Part shown: positions 42,183-52,465 of the stretch, piece by piece
Layout: the number at the start of each line of letters is the position of its first letter
How positions within the stretch are numbered: position 1 is the stretch's first letter
Assembly (NCBI GenBank): GCA_019916065.1
Contig: CM034241.1
Coordinates: 18,589,228-18,653,227, forward strand
Source of the DNA: Vitellaria paradoxa
Lineage: Eukaryota > Streptophyta > Magnoliopsida > Ericales > Sapotaceae
Reading direction: 5' to 3'
DNA: 64,000 nt
Made by a program: the position numbers and the translations under genes
Notes under the pieces: generated by a model
What the model saw: only the letters and a program-made list of their open reading frames with translations
Database searches by the model: none
What the model was told of the DNA's origin: nothing

Positions 42183-42873
42183 TCAGAAAACCAGAGATGA
42201 GATGGACCGTATTCCCTATTCTTCAGCTGTAGGAAGTTTGATGTATGCTATGGTTTGCACTCGACCTGACATTACTAATGCTGTTGGTGTTGTTAGCAGG
42301 TTTCTTTCAAATCCAGGAAAGCTACATTGGGAAGCTGTGAAATGGATACTGAGGTATCTTAAGGGCACTTCAAAGTTATGCTTGTGCTTTGGGGGTTCAG
42401 AACCAATTTTGGAAGGTTACACAGATGCAGATATGGCAGGAGACCTTGATCATAGGAAGAGTACTTCAGGCTTTGTGTTTACTTATGCAGGGGGAGCTGT
42501 CTCATGGCAGTCCAAGTTGCAGAAATGTATAGCTCTATCAACTACAGAGGCTGAGTATATTGCTATGGTAGAAGCAGGAAAAGAAATGCTTTGGTTGAAG
42601 AGAATTCTCCAAGAACTGGGTCAAGAACAGAATCAGTATGTGGTTTACTGTGATAGTCAGAGTGCACTGGATTTGAGTAAGAATGCCATGTATCATTCCC
42701 AGACAAAGCACATTGACATCCGTTATCACTGGATACGTGAGGTTATGGAAAAGCAGTTCTTAAAGCTTGAGAAGATTCACACAAATCAGAATCTAGCTGA
42801 TATGTTGACCAAGGTTGTCACCAGAGAGAAGTTCGAGTTTTGCCGAGATAGGATCAGCATGGGTACCAGATGA
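42157..42873 (+). pseudogene. RT C-terminus and RNase H of the Tnt1-like element
   Basis: YSSAVGSLMYAMVCTRPDI, WILRYLKGTSKLCL, GYTDADMAGDLDHRKSTSG, ALSTTEAEYIA, VYCDSQSALDL and TKHIDIRYHWIREV are the linker and RNase H blocks in order. It ends with TGA at 42871-42873, about 50 bp before the 3' LTR. Confidence 0.9.
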
Positions 42874-42922
42874 TGCTGATCAGATAATATTTTCTCTCTC
42901 CATGGGTTCGGAGGGGGAGATT

Positions 42923-43296
42923 TGTTGGGTCCTCACCGATTAATTGAACCCCATTTATTGTTATCCCTTTTCCCAAAGAGTCTTCTCTCATTTATTAACT
43001 TGCATTGTTATCAGCTTACAGAGTTATTACTTACCCACCTCTCTTTGACCACTGTTGATAAAAAGGAGGGAGAAAGGTCTGTCCAGGCTGGGATAAGGGA
43101 AGAGTGATACTCTGGTTCAGATAATCCACAGAGAGAGAGAGAGAGGGAAAGGCAGAATTATTTTGTATTTACTATTGTGATCATATAGTGGATTGTATTT
43201 CCTGCCCGTGGATGTAGGCCAAGAGTGCCGAACCACGTTAAATTTGTGTGTGTTATTGTAATATTTTCTTTTATTCTGCTTTAATTTTCTCTCACA
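42923..43296 (+). repeat. 3' LTR of the Tnt1-like element
   Basis: 374 bp, TGTTGGGTCC to TTCTCTCACA. It follows the purine-rich tract at 42908-42922 and is followed by the GTATG target duplication. Confidence 0.92.
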
Positions 43297-43695
43297 GTAT
43301 GTATATCCACAAGAACCACATTGCATCATGCCTCGGCCATTTTGATAAAGAATTTAATCATTTTAATCATTAAAGAAACACTCGATTAATCCGTAAATTA
43401 CATTATTTTATAAAAATTTTCACTGAAAGGATATACAGAGATATATTTCTATCTATCATTAATATTTCCAAGTACGAAAGTCGTATGAATTCACAAAGAT
43501 TCTGTGGATAGAGGATATCGAAGTAGTTCTGATGATTCAATAATATTTTGCCTCCAATTCGAAGTTCTTAATTACTTCAGCTACTTCGACTGGATTAAAT
43601 AAAATAAAAACAAAAGTAAGCCAAACACGAAACTACTGGCACTACATTAATGGATGTACAAAGAAATAATAATATTTTACATATATATTGAAGTT

Positions 43696-43853
43696 CTACA
43701 ATACATTGCCATCATAATTCGTACACCACAAAGGAGAAGTTCTCACCGGCATTGAAGAATTACAACACACCTCCAATCTCTCTCGAAACCGCCCCTCACT
43801 GGTCTTCAACATCGCCGGGAGAGATAAGAACACACCCCTCTCGACGCATTGCT

Positions 43854-43896
<43 letters not shown>

Positions 43897-44694
43897 GTGT
43901 GGAAAGTCCTTGAGCTCCTTCAATTCCCTCCCCATCTCCACCATGAAGTAATCGAACTTTGGCTCCAAATTGTCCTCGATGCTGTAGCAGAATAGAGAAG
44001 GGAACCTACGAAACATTGAGATTGTGTCTCTGTAGGAGAACCCAATCTTTTGGAAGTATTCGATTCTGGCTATAAATTTTTGCTCCACAGAGCAGGAGAG
44101 GAGTGAGGTGTGCCTGTTGATTTCAGCTATCCCGATTATGCCCTGGAGGAAGTACAGGGTGGGGCGGAGCCGGGTCTCGACGCTGCACACGAGCAGCCGG
44201 GGGCGGCGGTGGACGACTCGGCGGAGGTCGGAGCCGTCAACGCCAGCCTCGCGGAGGAGGAAGGTGAAGACCGGGACTAGGGCGGAGATTTTGGAGGTAA
44301 GGACTTCGGGGCACATGGAGACGACGCGGCGGAGGTCGATGGAGGTCAGGCCCGCGGCGGAGCGGAGGAAATCGACCACGGCCCTGACGTCGGCGGCGGA
44401 GGCAGAGACAATAGGAGGGTGGGCGGCGATGACGGAGAAGAGGTCGATGCCGAGGGAGTCGAGGTAGAGCATTTTCTCTTGGAACTCCCAGTGGGAGGTT
44501 GAAGTGGACAAGGAAGGGACTTCGGGAATTTTGGGTGGCTTTGGAGGGAGATGAATGGAGGTATGGGTGGCAGAAAGTGCGGGAAAATGGAGGTTTCTGG
44601 GGCGAGAAAGTGAAGGAAAATTTGGGCGGCTGGAGGGAAAGTTGGGACTGGGGAGAGCATTGGTGTTGGGGGAGAGATGGAGTGTGTCTTGCAT
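43696..44694 (-). CDS. mTERF-domain protein, probably plastid-targeted
   Basis: An intronless 332-residue frame. Residues 1 to about 60 are rich in Ser, Pro and Thr with few acidic residues, consistent with a transit peptide. The remainder consists of mTERF-type helical repeats with repeated DLRRVVSMCPEVL / DLRRVVHRRPRLL / ISMFRRFPSLFCYS and FPHYFSFSLENRIKPRH motifs. mTERF proteins bind organellar nucleic acid and control transcription termination or RNA processing. The blocks SFSLENRIKPRH and LEVCCNSS recall the plastid SOLDAT10/mTERF1 group, from memory only. Codon use is GC-rich in its first half, unlike the surrounding DNA. The copia 3' LTR ends 400 bp beyond its stop codon, in convergent orientation. 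Confidence 0.9.
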
Positions 44695-44960
44695 GGTGGT
44701 GTGGGCTTCTACATGTTTCGATGGACAGAAAACTGACTTCCCTGGATGGAGAAAATTGTAACCACGTTGCGTTGGGGTACCCCGCCAATGGATAAGAAGT
44801 TCTATCGGAAATCCGAGGGTTCGAGAAAGCGAGAATATAAAGTTTCGAGGAGGGAAAAAAAAAAAATGAGAGAAAATGAGGATATAGAAGAGAATGTACG
44901 GGTCTGAGCTGGGCCTTTGGATTGAGTTTGGGTTTCATTTAAACTATATGGGCCTGTTAG
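44695..44960 (-). promoter_or_regulatory. 5' flank of the mTERF gene
   Basis: The DNA upstream of the ATG on - contains no other gene. It is pyrimidine-rich near 44850-44870 on the - strand. No clear TATA box could be assigned with confidence. Confidence 0.35.
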
Positions 44961-45820
44961 AATTTTTTTTTCCCTTAATGTTATTATGATAAAAAAAATA
45001 TAGAGATTACTGTCCAATTAAAAATATTTGTAAGAATATCATTGATGAAAACACAATATAAAAATATATTTTTATGCACTTCCATATTGCATTTTATGTG
45101 TATTTTGGTTAGGCAAAAAAATGCGTTTTTATTTTACATTTATTCATATTTTAGACACTTCCATATGTATTTTGGTTGGGCAAAAAAATGCATTTTCATT
45201 TTACATTTATCCATATCTATTCATTAAGCCTTAAAACACACTTTCATAATGCGTTTTCTATGTATTTTGGTTAGGCAAAAGCAATTTTTTATTTTGCATT
45301 ATTGTGGTTTTTTTTTTTAGATTCCTCTTTCTTTTCATTGTGTCCTGATACTTTTTGTATAGATTTATTATTCTTATATTTGTCGATTTAATTAATGTAA
45401 TGCTGACTTATTATCCTTATACATTTACAGATAAGAATAGAGCTTCCTATATTCTTTGTTAAGAATACCTATTAAGAATACCTATTAAGAATAATAGATA
45501 TTTTTAAGATTTTTAGTATATTTCTTTAGTTACTTTGCCATGCTAAAAATTAAAGTGATATACTAAAAACAATTTTAAAGTTAAAGAGAAGATCAATATC
45601 CATATGAGAGCATGATAAGGAGAAAAGAAGAAGATAAAAAATTCAGAATAATAAATAATAGATATATACATACACATGAGATATCAATTTTTTATTACAC
45701 AGAAAAAGAAGATAAGAGGGAATAATAGATATACATAAATTATAAATGTTATTATAAAAAAAAGATGATAAAAAGGAATAATAGATACAAAAGCATAAAT
45801 TTTATTATCATAACTAGTGG
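44961..45820. repeat. AT-rich region with degenerate repeats
   Basis: GTATTTTGGTTAGGCAAAA-like units recur at 45100, 45167 and 45262, and AAGAATACCTATT recurs near 45460. No gene was recognised. The DNA may be the body of the Helitron-like element ending at 45848. Confidence 0.5.
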
Positions 45821-45848
45821 AGGGTGCCCATGCAAGGCACAAGCTAGT
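45811..45848 (+). mobile_element. Possible Helitron 3' terminus
   Basis: Stem GTGCC (45824-45828), loop CATGCAA and stem GGCAC (45836-45840) are followed three bases later by CTAGT and then T. A short GC hairpin just before CTRRT is the Helitron 3' end signature. The spacer is shorter than usual, and no 5' end or Rep/helicase coding was found. Confidence 0.35.
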
Positions 45849-46045
45849 TTTTTTGTAATTAAAACATTTAAATTTTTTTAATTAGATGTTGTGGGATCTA
45901 CAATAAAAATGGCTCACCTAACTAAAAATACTCTTTTTGCAAGAAAATTACTACCAAGACTCTGCTTCTTATTAAAGATCTAGTGCAATCTCATTTGTCC
46001 CTTTGGTTTCATTATGTCACGGGTATGTAAAGAAGGTAATAATAA

Positions 46046-46539
46046 GGATGCGTTTGGCGTACCAAATTTTGGAGAAAATCTCTGAAAATTTCTAAAAATA
46101 TCTGAAAATCTTTATACATTTTTACACATTCCTGCCTTCAAAAAAAGTTCAATACCTTTCAAAAAAAAAGTCAATAACCAGAATTCGGTTAATCAAATAA
46201 CAAAAATTTTTTCACCATTCTCACCATAGACTCTCACGCTACCGAATGACACCCACTTTGACTATTTTTTGTGGGGTCGTAGAAACCATTCCAACGGATT
46301 GTAAAAACTATTTTGACGAATTCGCGCGACCAACTTCCGTCCAAACGGTTTCTACAATCCGTTTGCAAAGAAGTCATGATTGTCCAAAATTTTGAATCCG
46401 TCCAAATGGAAATCCAATCCGTCAGAACGGGAATCTTACTATTCATTTCCAAAAAATGTGGTTTTAAATGTGTACACCAAACGCAAAAAGTTTCCTCAAA
46501 CTACATTTTATTTCACTTTTTATCACTCTAAACTCACCC
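46046..46539. mobile_element. Tourist-like MITE (PIF/Harbinger type)
   Basis: TAA at 46043-46045 and 46540-46542 flanks GGATGCGTTTGGCGT at the left and, inverted, GGGTGAGTTTAGAGT at the right. An inner inverted pair TGCGTTTGGCGTAC (46049-46062) / GTACACCAAACGCA (46472-46485) is better conserved, so the right boundary is uncertain. The interior has CCAACGGA / TCCGT inverted motifs and no coding. Confidence 0.55.
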
Positions 46540-46834
46540 TAAGAAAAAAATTTCATAAAATCAAATTTAGCGATCATCTTATTTAAACCATAAATAATAA
46601 CAAAAATTCCATACATTCTTTTTTTAACCATACCAAACTTGTTCTAAGTGATTTGTTGAAGTACTATGGAAATAAAATTTTTTGACATTATTGGAATGTT
46701 ACAGCAAGAAAATAATATGTTTATTCTTCAAGACATTGTGGTTGATATCCTAGCGATTTATTTTAATGTATTTGTGCCTAGTCAACTATATTTGATATAA
46801 TTCATAGAATACAAAATCATTCATCATATTCTTC

Positions 46835-46878
46835 TTCTTTCTTAAGTTCTTTTTTTTTTGGTAAGTTTCTTTCTTAAG
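46835..46878 (-). mobile_element. 20-bp poly(T) insertion with 12-bp target duplication
   Basis: TTCTTTCTTAAG at 46835-46846 and 46867-46878 flanks TTCTTTTTTTTTTGGTAAGT. The GGTAAGT end is identical to that at 24915-24921. Confidence 0.65.
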
Positions 46879-46959
46879 ATTTGAGATCAAATAACAAATA
46901 ACCATTACATGAAACTAAATTTTGTATGTTGGTGAACAATTCTAAAGCATACCTAGCAC

Positions 46960-47345
46960 ATGATACCCCCGCTTTTTCAACCATCCTCTAAAAACAATCA
47001 AAGACTTCATCCAGATTACCAACAGTATAGCGCGCTTCAACTAAAGATGACGATGTTTTATAATTTGAATTACACCCAGAGATTTCTATACAATCCAAAA
47101 ACAAGGTAGTTTCTTCTTTTTTCCATATCATTGCTTTCAAGATCTTATTGCATTCACCAAATCGAGCAACATCGGTTAAAGGCTTGAGAACTATATTCAG
47201 GATGGAATTTGTGAACACATTTCCCCCTTCCCCATGTTAAAGCCTTCGCAAACTTCAAAAACAAATCTATATCTAGCTCCTTAGAAGCCACTACTTTTCT
47301 CAAAAGAAACGTACAGTCCTGCATCGAGGGCTTATTGGAGTTAGG
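46960..47345 (-). pseudogene. Possible PPR-type repeat protein remnant
   Basis: On -, pieces such as DCTFLLRKVVASKELDIDLFLKFAKAL (about 47325-47240), SILNIVLKPLTDVARFGECNKILKAM (about 47205-47125) and SSSLVEARYTVGNLDEVFDCF have the hydrophobic helix-turn-helix spacing of pentatricopeptide repeats, including GECNKILKAM. Frameshifts separate them. The family assignment is by pattern only. Confidence 0.4.
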
Positions 47346-48489
47346 TTTTGAGGACTTTTGTGGAACTTCTAAAGCTCATATGTAATGGACCATAAAAACT
47401 ATCTTGAAGGAGTAATTCTTAAGGAACTTAATGCGAGATTCCTAGATTTGTATTCCTCTTTTTCCCTTTATCTTCGATGTCCTTTCTTTATAGATTTGTG
47501 TTTATAGCTCAAGAGCAATATTTTTTTTCGCCATAAACCCACCCAACAAAGCCCTATCCCTTTGTTCTACCTTTTAGGCAATAAATTCCCAGTTAACTCT
47601 AGTTATGTATGTATTCTAGAAGCTAAAACAAGAAAAGGAAAAAAACATCTAGATACTCTAAAAAGGTATCATTTACTAGATAATAACTTCAACCAAAAGA
47701 GTAAGAGGTGTTGTAAAAAGATGCTCCATGGCTTATAACATTCCAAAATCTAGCACTTACCACTGGTGAAATAACTGAGGACAATGAGAAGATCCTATCT
47801 TGAGGCTGAAACTTTCTCGATCTCTTTAGGCTATAACACAACTTTTTTCTTTTTTTGATAACTTGGAACTTGCACCAGTTTATTGTAACCTTCAATAAAC
47901 TACGTAACCGTGGTAACTTAGAACTTGCACCAATTTATTGTAACCTTCAATAAACTACGTAACTGATGGATAAATCGGGGGGTGCTTGAATCCACCCACA
48001 AAACCCAAGCACTGGTCGAGACTACAACACAACTTTAGAAAACAAATAATGATAAGTTGTTGAACTTGAACTTTAAATTTTAAACCACAAAAGAGTACAA
48101 CTTATGCTTAACAGTCAAGATAAATATCTAAGATAGCAACAACAAAGATTGATAGAATATGCATGCTTTGTAGTGTTTGACATTTATTAACTACTTACAT
48201 CTTCAACATTTCAATGCATATAAAAAAAACGCATCAGCCATTAATCACTTGAAAAAGGTACTAAAAAATTCACTAACAATACAATAAATTTTCACTTATA
48301 ATGGATGTTAAATTTTGGCACTGTTTATATATCAAAAATATTATTATGGAAGCACAACCTATGCAGTCTAAAGTATCTTCTAAATTTTTATAGTATTCGA
48401 CCCTAACATGAAGAATCCTATATGTTATAAAGATCATTTTATTATATACCTAATACTACCATTTTTCCTTTTGACAAGTGAAATTTATT
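47346..48489. other. Intergenic stretch with one 55-bp tandem duplication
   Basis: AACTTGGAACTTGCACCAGT at 47860 recurs as AACTTAGAACTTGCACCAAT at 47915. Nothing else was recognised on either strand. Confidence 0.5.
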
Positions 48490-48929
48490 AGAAAAAGCTA
48501 GGGTGGCCATGAACCAAGCAGCTCACGAGTTGCTTGAGCTCAGCTTGGCTCAGCTCAAGTTTGATTTGTAGTCTCAAATAAGCTAAATTCAAGCCTTTTC
48601 TGTGGCTTGTTTAAAATTTATGACAAGCTAGAGCTTATGTGCTTGGCTCGAAAGTCTACACCAAAATGACATTATTTTGATTTAATGAAAATGATTTAGT
48701 CAATCTATTCATTTTAGATTATAATATTATAGACTAAAACAACATTTTGCTCATTCGAACTATTCACGAGCTAAAGTGAAGCCTAAATTGTTCTTTAGCA
48801 AGCCAAGCTCAAGCTGATACAAAAACTCGAATTCGAGCTCGAACTCGAGCTCGAACTCGGTGCTATTTGTTCAAGCAAAGCTTAAGTAAGTTAAAGCTTG
48901 CTTGGCTCGATTCCACCCCAAGAAAAAGC
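48490..48929. mobile_element. Non-autonomous DNA transposon with 9-bp target duplication
   Basis: AGAAAAAGC at 48490-48498 and 48921-48929 flanks 48499-48920, which starts TAGGGTGGCC and ends TTCCACCCCA (inverted TGGGGTGGAA). The interior is full of GAGCTCGAACTCGAGC palindromes and AAGCTTG/CAAGCTT-like motifs. TAGGG-type ends fit hAT (8-bp TSD) and the 9-bp duplication fits Mutator, so the superfamily is unresolved. Confidence 0.7.
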
Positions 48930-49212
48930 ATCAAAGGGGTATCACCTACAAATAGACATAAAATAACTACATCTCACACACTTTAAGTACCAAAAGAGCA
49001 CAAAATCTTAAAAAAGAAAAAAAATCTCGAGCATTGACATGAAATGCCATGAGACATAGCAATATAAAATATTCAAAAAATCTACTCTCCATCATAACAA
49101 TGTTTTAGTTCTAATAGTTTTACACACAAAGGGGTAATTTTAACTAGAAATCACATCCAAAGAAACCAAAATGGTGACTAATTACTAGGCAATCAATGTT
49201 CTAGTACCAATG

Positions 49213-49985
49213 CTTTTATGCACAAACAGGTCGCACATAAAACTCACTTCTTACTAAAAAACATCTAAGAAAAATTTCTCATTAAATGGATCAATCCAAC
49301 ACCTTAACAGATGGTATCGTTGTTAGATGACTAAACATTTTCTCATGGAGGCTTAATATTGCAATAAATTAAAATCTTAAATTGTTATAATTACTACGTC
49401 TAACACTAAAGCATGGTTTAATAAAAAAACAAGGAGGCAAATTGTAATTTAGCCAAAATTATGCTTTTATACACAAACGAGTACAACATAAAACTCACTT
49501 ATAATTGAAAATACATTTGAGAAAAACTTTCTCATTAAATGGATCAACCCGACGCCTTAACAGATGGCATTGTAGTTAGATGACAGAACATTTTCTAATG
49601 GAGACTTAATATTGCAATAAATTAAAATCTTACATCTTTAATTGTTACAATTACCACGTCCAGCATTGAAGTGGGGTTTAATAAAAAAATAAGGATGCAA
49701 ATTGTAATTTAGCCAAAATTAGGCTTTTATACATAAATAGGTAGCACATAAAACTCACTTCTAACTAAAAATACATCTAAGAAAAATTTCTCATTAAATG
49801 GATTAATCCAACACCTTAATAGATGGCATCGTATTTAGATGATTGAACATTTTCCAATGGAGGCTTAATATTGCAATAAATTAAAATCTTAAATTTTTAA
49901 TTGTTATAATTACCATGCCTAGCACTGAAATGGGGTTTAATCAAAAAACAAGGATGCAAATTGCAATTTAGCAAAAATTCTGAAT
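49213..49985. repeat. Three tandem units of about 250-260 bp
   Basis: CATAAAACTCACTT recurs at about 49235, 49486 and 49746. Each unit continues with TCTCATTAAATGGATCAA, CACCTTAACAGATGG, GAGGCTTAATATTGCAATAA and GCAAATTGTAATTTAGCC blocks. Units have diverged by substitutions and small indels. No coding. Confidence 0.9.
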
Positions 49986-50045
49986 AAATAAAACAATATT
50001 GTTAGCATTATTCTGAATAAACAAAACAATATTGTTAGCATTATT
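49978..50045. repeat. 34-bp tandem duplication
   Basis: TCTGAATAAATAAAACAATA...TTGTTAGCATTAT is repeated at once as TCTGAATAAACAAAACAATA...TTGTTAGCATTAT. It closes the 250-bp repeat array. Confidence 0.85.
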
Positions 50046-50213
50046 TTGCCTAGTTCATTACAGTCTCACTATTTATTTTTCAGAACTATTGACCTTTCTT
50101 TAATTGACATAGTTAATTGCAATTATTATTTTATTAATAAAACACACACTCGGATTTAAATTAAAACTAGATAACACAAAACAATAATTTCATATCTACA
50201 AACTTTTAAAATT

Positions 50214-51450
50214 GTCACATCTAAGTCGTAAAAGCTGACCAACGGCACCATGTGGTTTCCAATGGTTGTACCAACCCTCCTAGATACCACGTTTTGCACC
50301 TGCAACACAGTCTATAGGGACGTGAGTACCAAACCACTTGTGCTTACGATGTATAGAAATATACTTTTTGTAATTTTTTTTGGGAATCATATAGAAACAA
50401 TGAATATAGTAAGAAATCCTTGAATACATCAACAAATAGCAGAATAAGACAACATTAATTCATAACTTTTATTTTTCTTGTCAATCTTTCTTTATATTAT
50501 TATTTTCTTTTCCCAAGGTGGGGAAGAATACTTTGTAAGACTGTCCCACAATCAAAGTGGTAGTCCAAAACATCGCTAGTTCGTATAAATATACGGGTTG
50601 CGATGCACCCCTGTGTCATCATTTATAGATCCGAGTCTAAAGGCCACGATGAGTCTTACCATTTTTTATGTCGTTGTGGATTACTAGTCCACGGGCACGA
50701 TTACCCAACCCTGCGCAGGTTTAAGGTATTTCAACCCAAGGGTATATCTTTACCCTCTCTATACGAAAGGGCTACTCGCTTCAAACCCTTCTCTTTTTCC
50801 TCCATCTATGTTTAATTCCTTTTATTCGACTTGAAGTTCAGTTCTTTATTAATCTCACTTTCCTAAAATCAACATTTTCCTATATTTTCCTTTACGTTGT
50901 TAAAGTTTAGAAATAATATTTGTGAGTGTATATCAACTTTCACAATTTCATGTCTCCATTTTATCATCTGTTTCACAATGAACACATATTCACCTTATTT
51001 TAACATATCTTAGCATGTCTCAGTATTGAATAGAAAATTTTGTAAATCTAATCACAACTTCAGTGTCAGTGAAAATCTAGCTATCAAACTTATATTAACT
51101 TAATAATAATATAAACTTAAACTCACAATCATATCCGTATCAAAATAAACATTACAAAAAGTATAAATAATACATTAATTTTCCTACCTCAGATCTGAAG
51201 AAAAAAAGTGAAGAAACCTTGAAACTATAAAATTTTGCTCCTTCATATATCCCATCTTAGGCTGAATTACTAGGATCCGACACTGTCATGATGACCACAA
51301 CGTCAAAAATATCAAAACCTAACTATTTCTGAACTTAAGTTCTCACTTTCTCCCTCATCTTTCTTTTATCTTTCTTCCTTCTCTCTCTTTCTCCTTTGCT
51401 TTCTTTTCTTTTCCTTTTCTTCTTTCTCGATTTACTTCCCTAGCCATAAT

Positions 51451-51486
<36 letters not shown>

Positions 51487-52248
51487 GTCACAAACTTGGC
51501 GGCCAAGTCATGTTAAGAAGAAAAACCCAAAATGGTTTCCCTAAGTTCCACGTGGCGTCAAGCCACTTTGCCACTTTTTTTTTTCCTTGTTTTTCATCTT
51601 CTCAAGCTTCCAAGTGTCCTCCCACCATCATTACACCCTTCCAAGTGGCCTTACACATGCACCCTACCATCATTACACTCTTTCAAGTTGCCTTACACAT
51701 GCACCCCACCATCATTACACTCTTTCAAGTGGCCTTACACATGCTATAGACATACACCCGCCCATCATTACACCCTTCCAAGTGGCCTTACACATGCACC
51801 CCACCATCATTACAGCCCTTCCAAGTAGCCTTACACATGCCTTACACGTACACCCTATCATCATTACACCCTTCCAAGTGGCCTTACACATGCCTTACAC
51901 GTACACTCCATCATCATTACACCCTTCCAAGTGGCCTTACACATGCCTTACACGTACACCCCATCATCATTACACCCTTCCAAGTGGCCTTACACATGCC
52001 TTATACATACACCCCCACTATTATTACCCTCCACCTATACACTATGTGCCGCAATCTATCCCATACATGTACCACCTTTATAATTTTTTCACTATTTTAT
52101 TTAAATTAGAATTTAACTAATTATAAAAGTATTTTATTATTTCAATTAAAGTTAATAAAAATTTAAAATGATGCCAAATTAATGCAATTAAAATCTGTAG
52201 GCATAAAATAAAATTAATAATATAATAAAATTTAGGATGTCACACTTT
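50214..52248 (+). repeat. Long non-coding dispersed repeat, copy 2
   Basis: It runs from TGTCACATCTAAG to GGATGTCACA. Shared blocks with copy 3 include TCTATAGGGACGTGAGTAC, ATGTATAGAAATATACTTTT, CTGTCCCACAATCAAAGTGG, TTTCATGTCTCC, AGCATGTCTCAG/AGCATATCCTAG and TTTTGCTCCTTCATATAT. It contains (AC)n(AT)n at about 51451-51486 and the minisatellite at 51626-52010. The TGTCAC...GTCACA ends suggest a solo LTR. Confidence 0.65.
51626..52010. repeat. Minisatellite with 42- and 53-bp units
   Basis: CATCATTACAC starts at 51626, 51668, 51710, 51763, 51805, 51859, 51912 and 51965, giving steps of 42, 42, 53, 42, 54, 53 and 53. Longer units carry an extra CTTACACGTAC-like segment. The His/Thr-rich open frames across it are a by-product of the repeat, not a gene. 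Confidence 0.92.
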
Positions 52249-52465
52249 CCTATCTTACCTAGCAGAACTATATATGGATACTACTTCCGTACTTCCTCTT
52301 CATTCTCTCAAAACAAACTTCCATTTTTTTATAATATAAATTAAGATAATATGTATATTAAAAATTAAAATTTGGGGGCTATTACACCACCCCAAACTAA
52401 TAATATTATAGTCTTGAATAATATGATAGCGACGTAAATGCAAATCCAACAATGGCCCATCTAAG

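Larger units (their letters stand above)
37498..43296 (+). mobile_element. Complete Tnt1-like Ty1/copia retrotransposon with LTRs and target duplication
   Basis: LTRs at 37498-37881 and 42923-43296 start TGTT and end TCTCACA. A perfect 5-bp duplication GTATG lies at 37493-37497 and 43297-43301. The PBS TGGTATCAGAGC is at 37884-37895 and a purine tract (GGAGGGGGAGATT) precedes the 3' LTR. Internal order is gag, protease, integrase, RT and RNase H. By eye the LTRs differ at about 10 of 374 aligned positions plus a (GA)n length change, the youngest large insertion here. Coding is broken: a stop at 39061 in gag, frame changes near 39640 (zinc knuckle), 40335 and 42150. It is unlikely to be autonomous. 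Confidence 0.95.

Noticed and set aside
44108..44938. Several overlapping long frames rich in Arg, Pro or Ser around the mTERF gene
   Set aside because: They are antisense or out-of-frame readings of the GC-rich mTERF coding region; only the frame 44694-43696 carries family motifs.
49213..52010. CRISPR-like array from regular repeats
   Set aside because: Units are directly adjacent with no unique spacers, and the genome is a plant; they are tandem repeats.
51532..52120. His/Thr/Pro-rich open frames of up to 177 codons
   Set aside because: They are translations of the 42/53-bp minisatellite in several frames at once; there is no domain and no start context.
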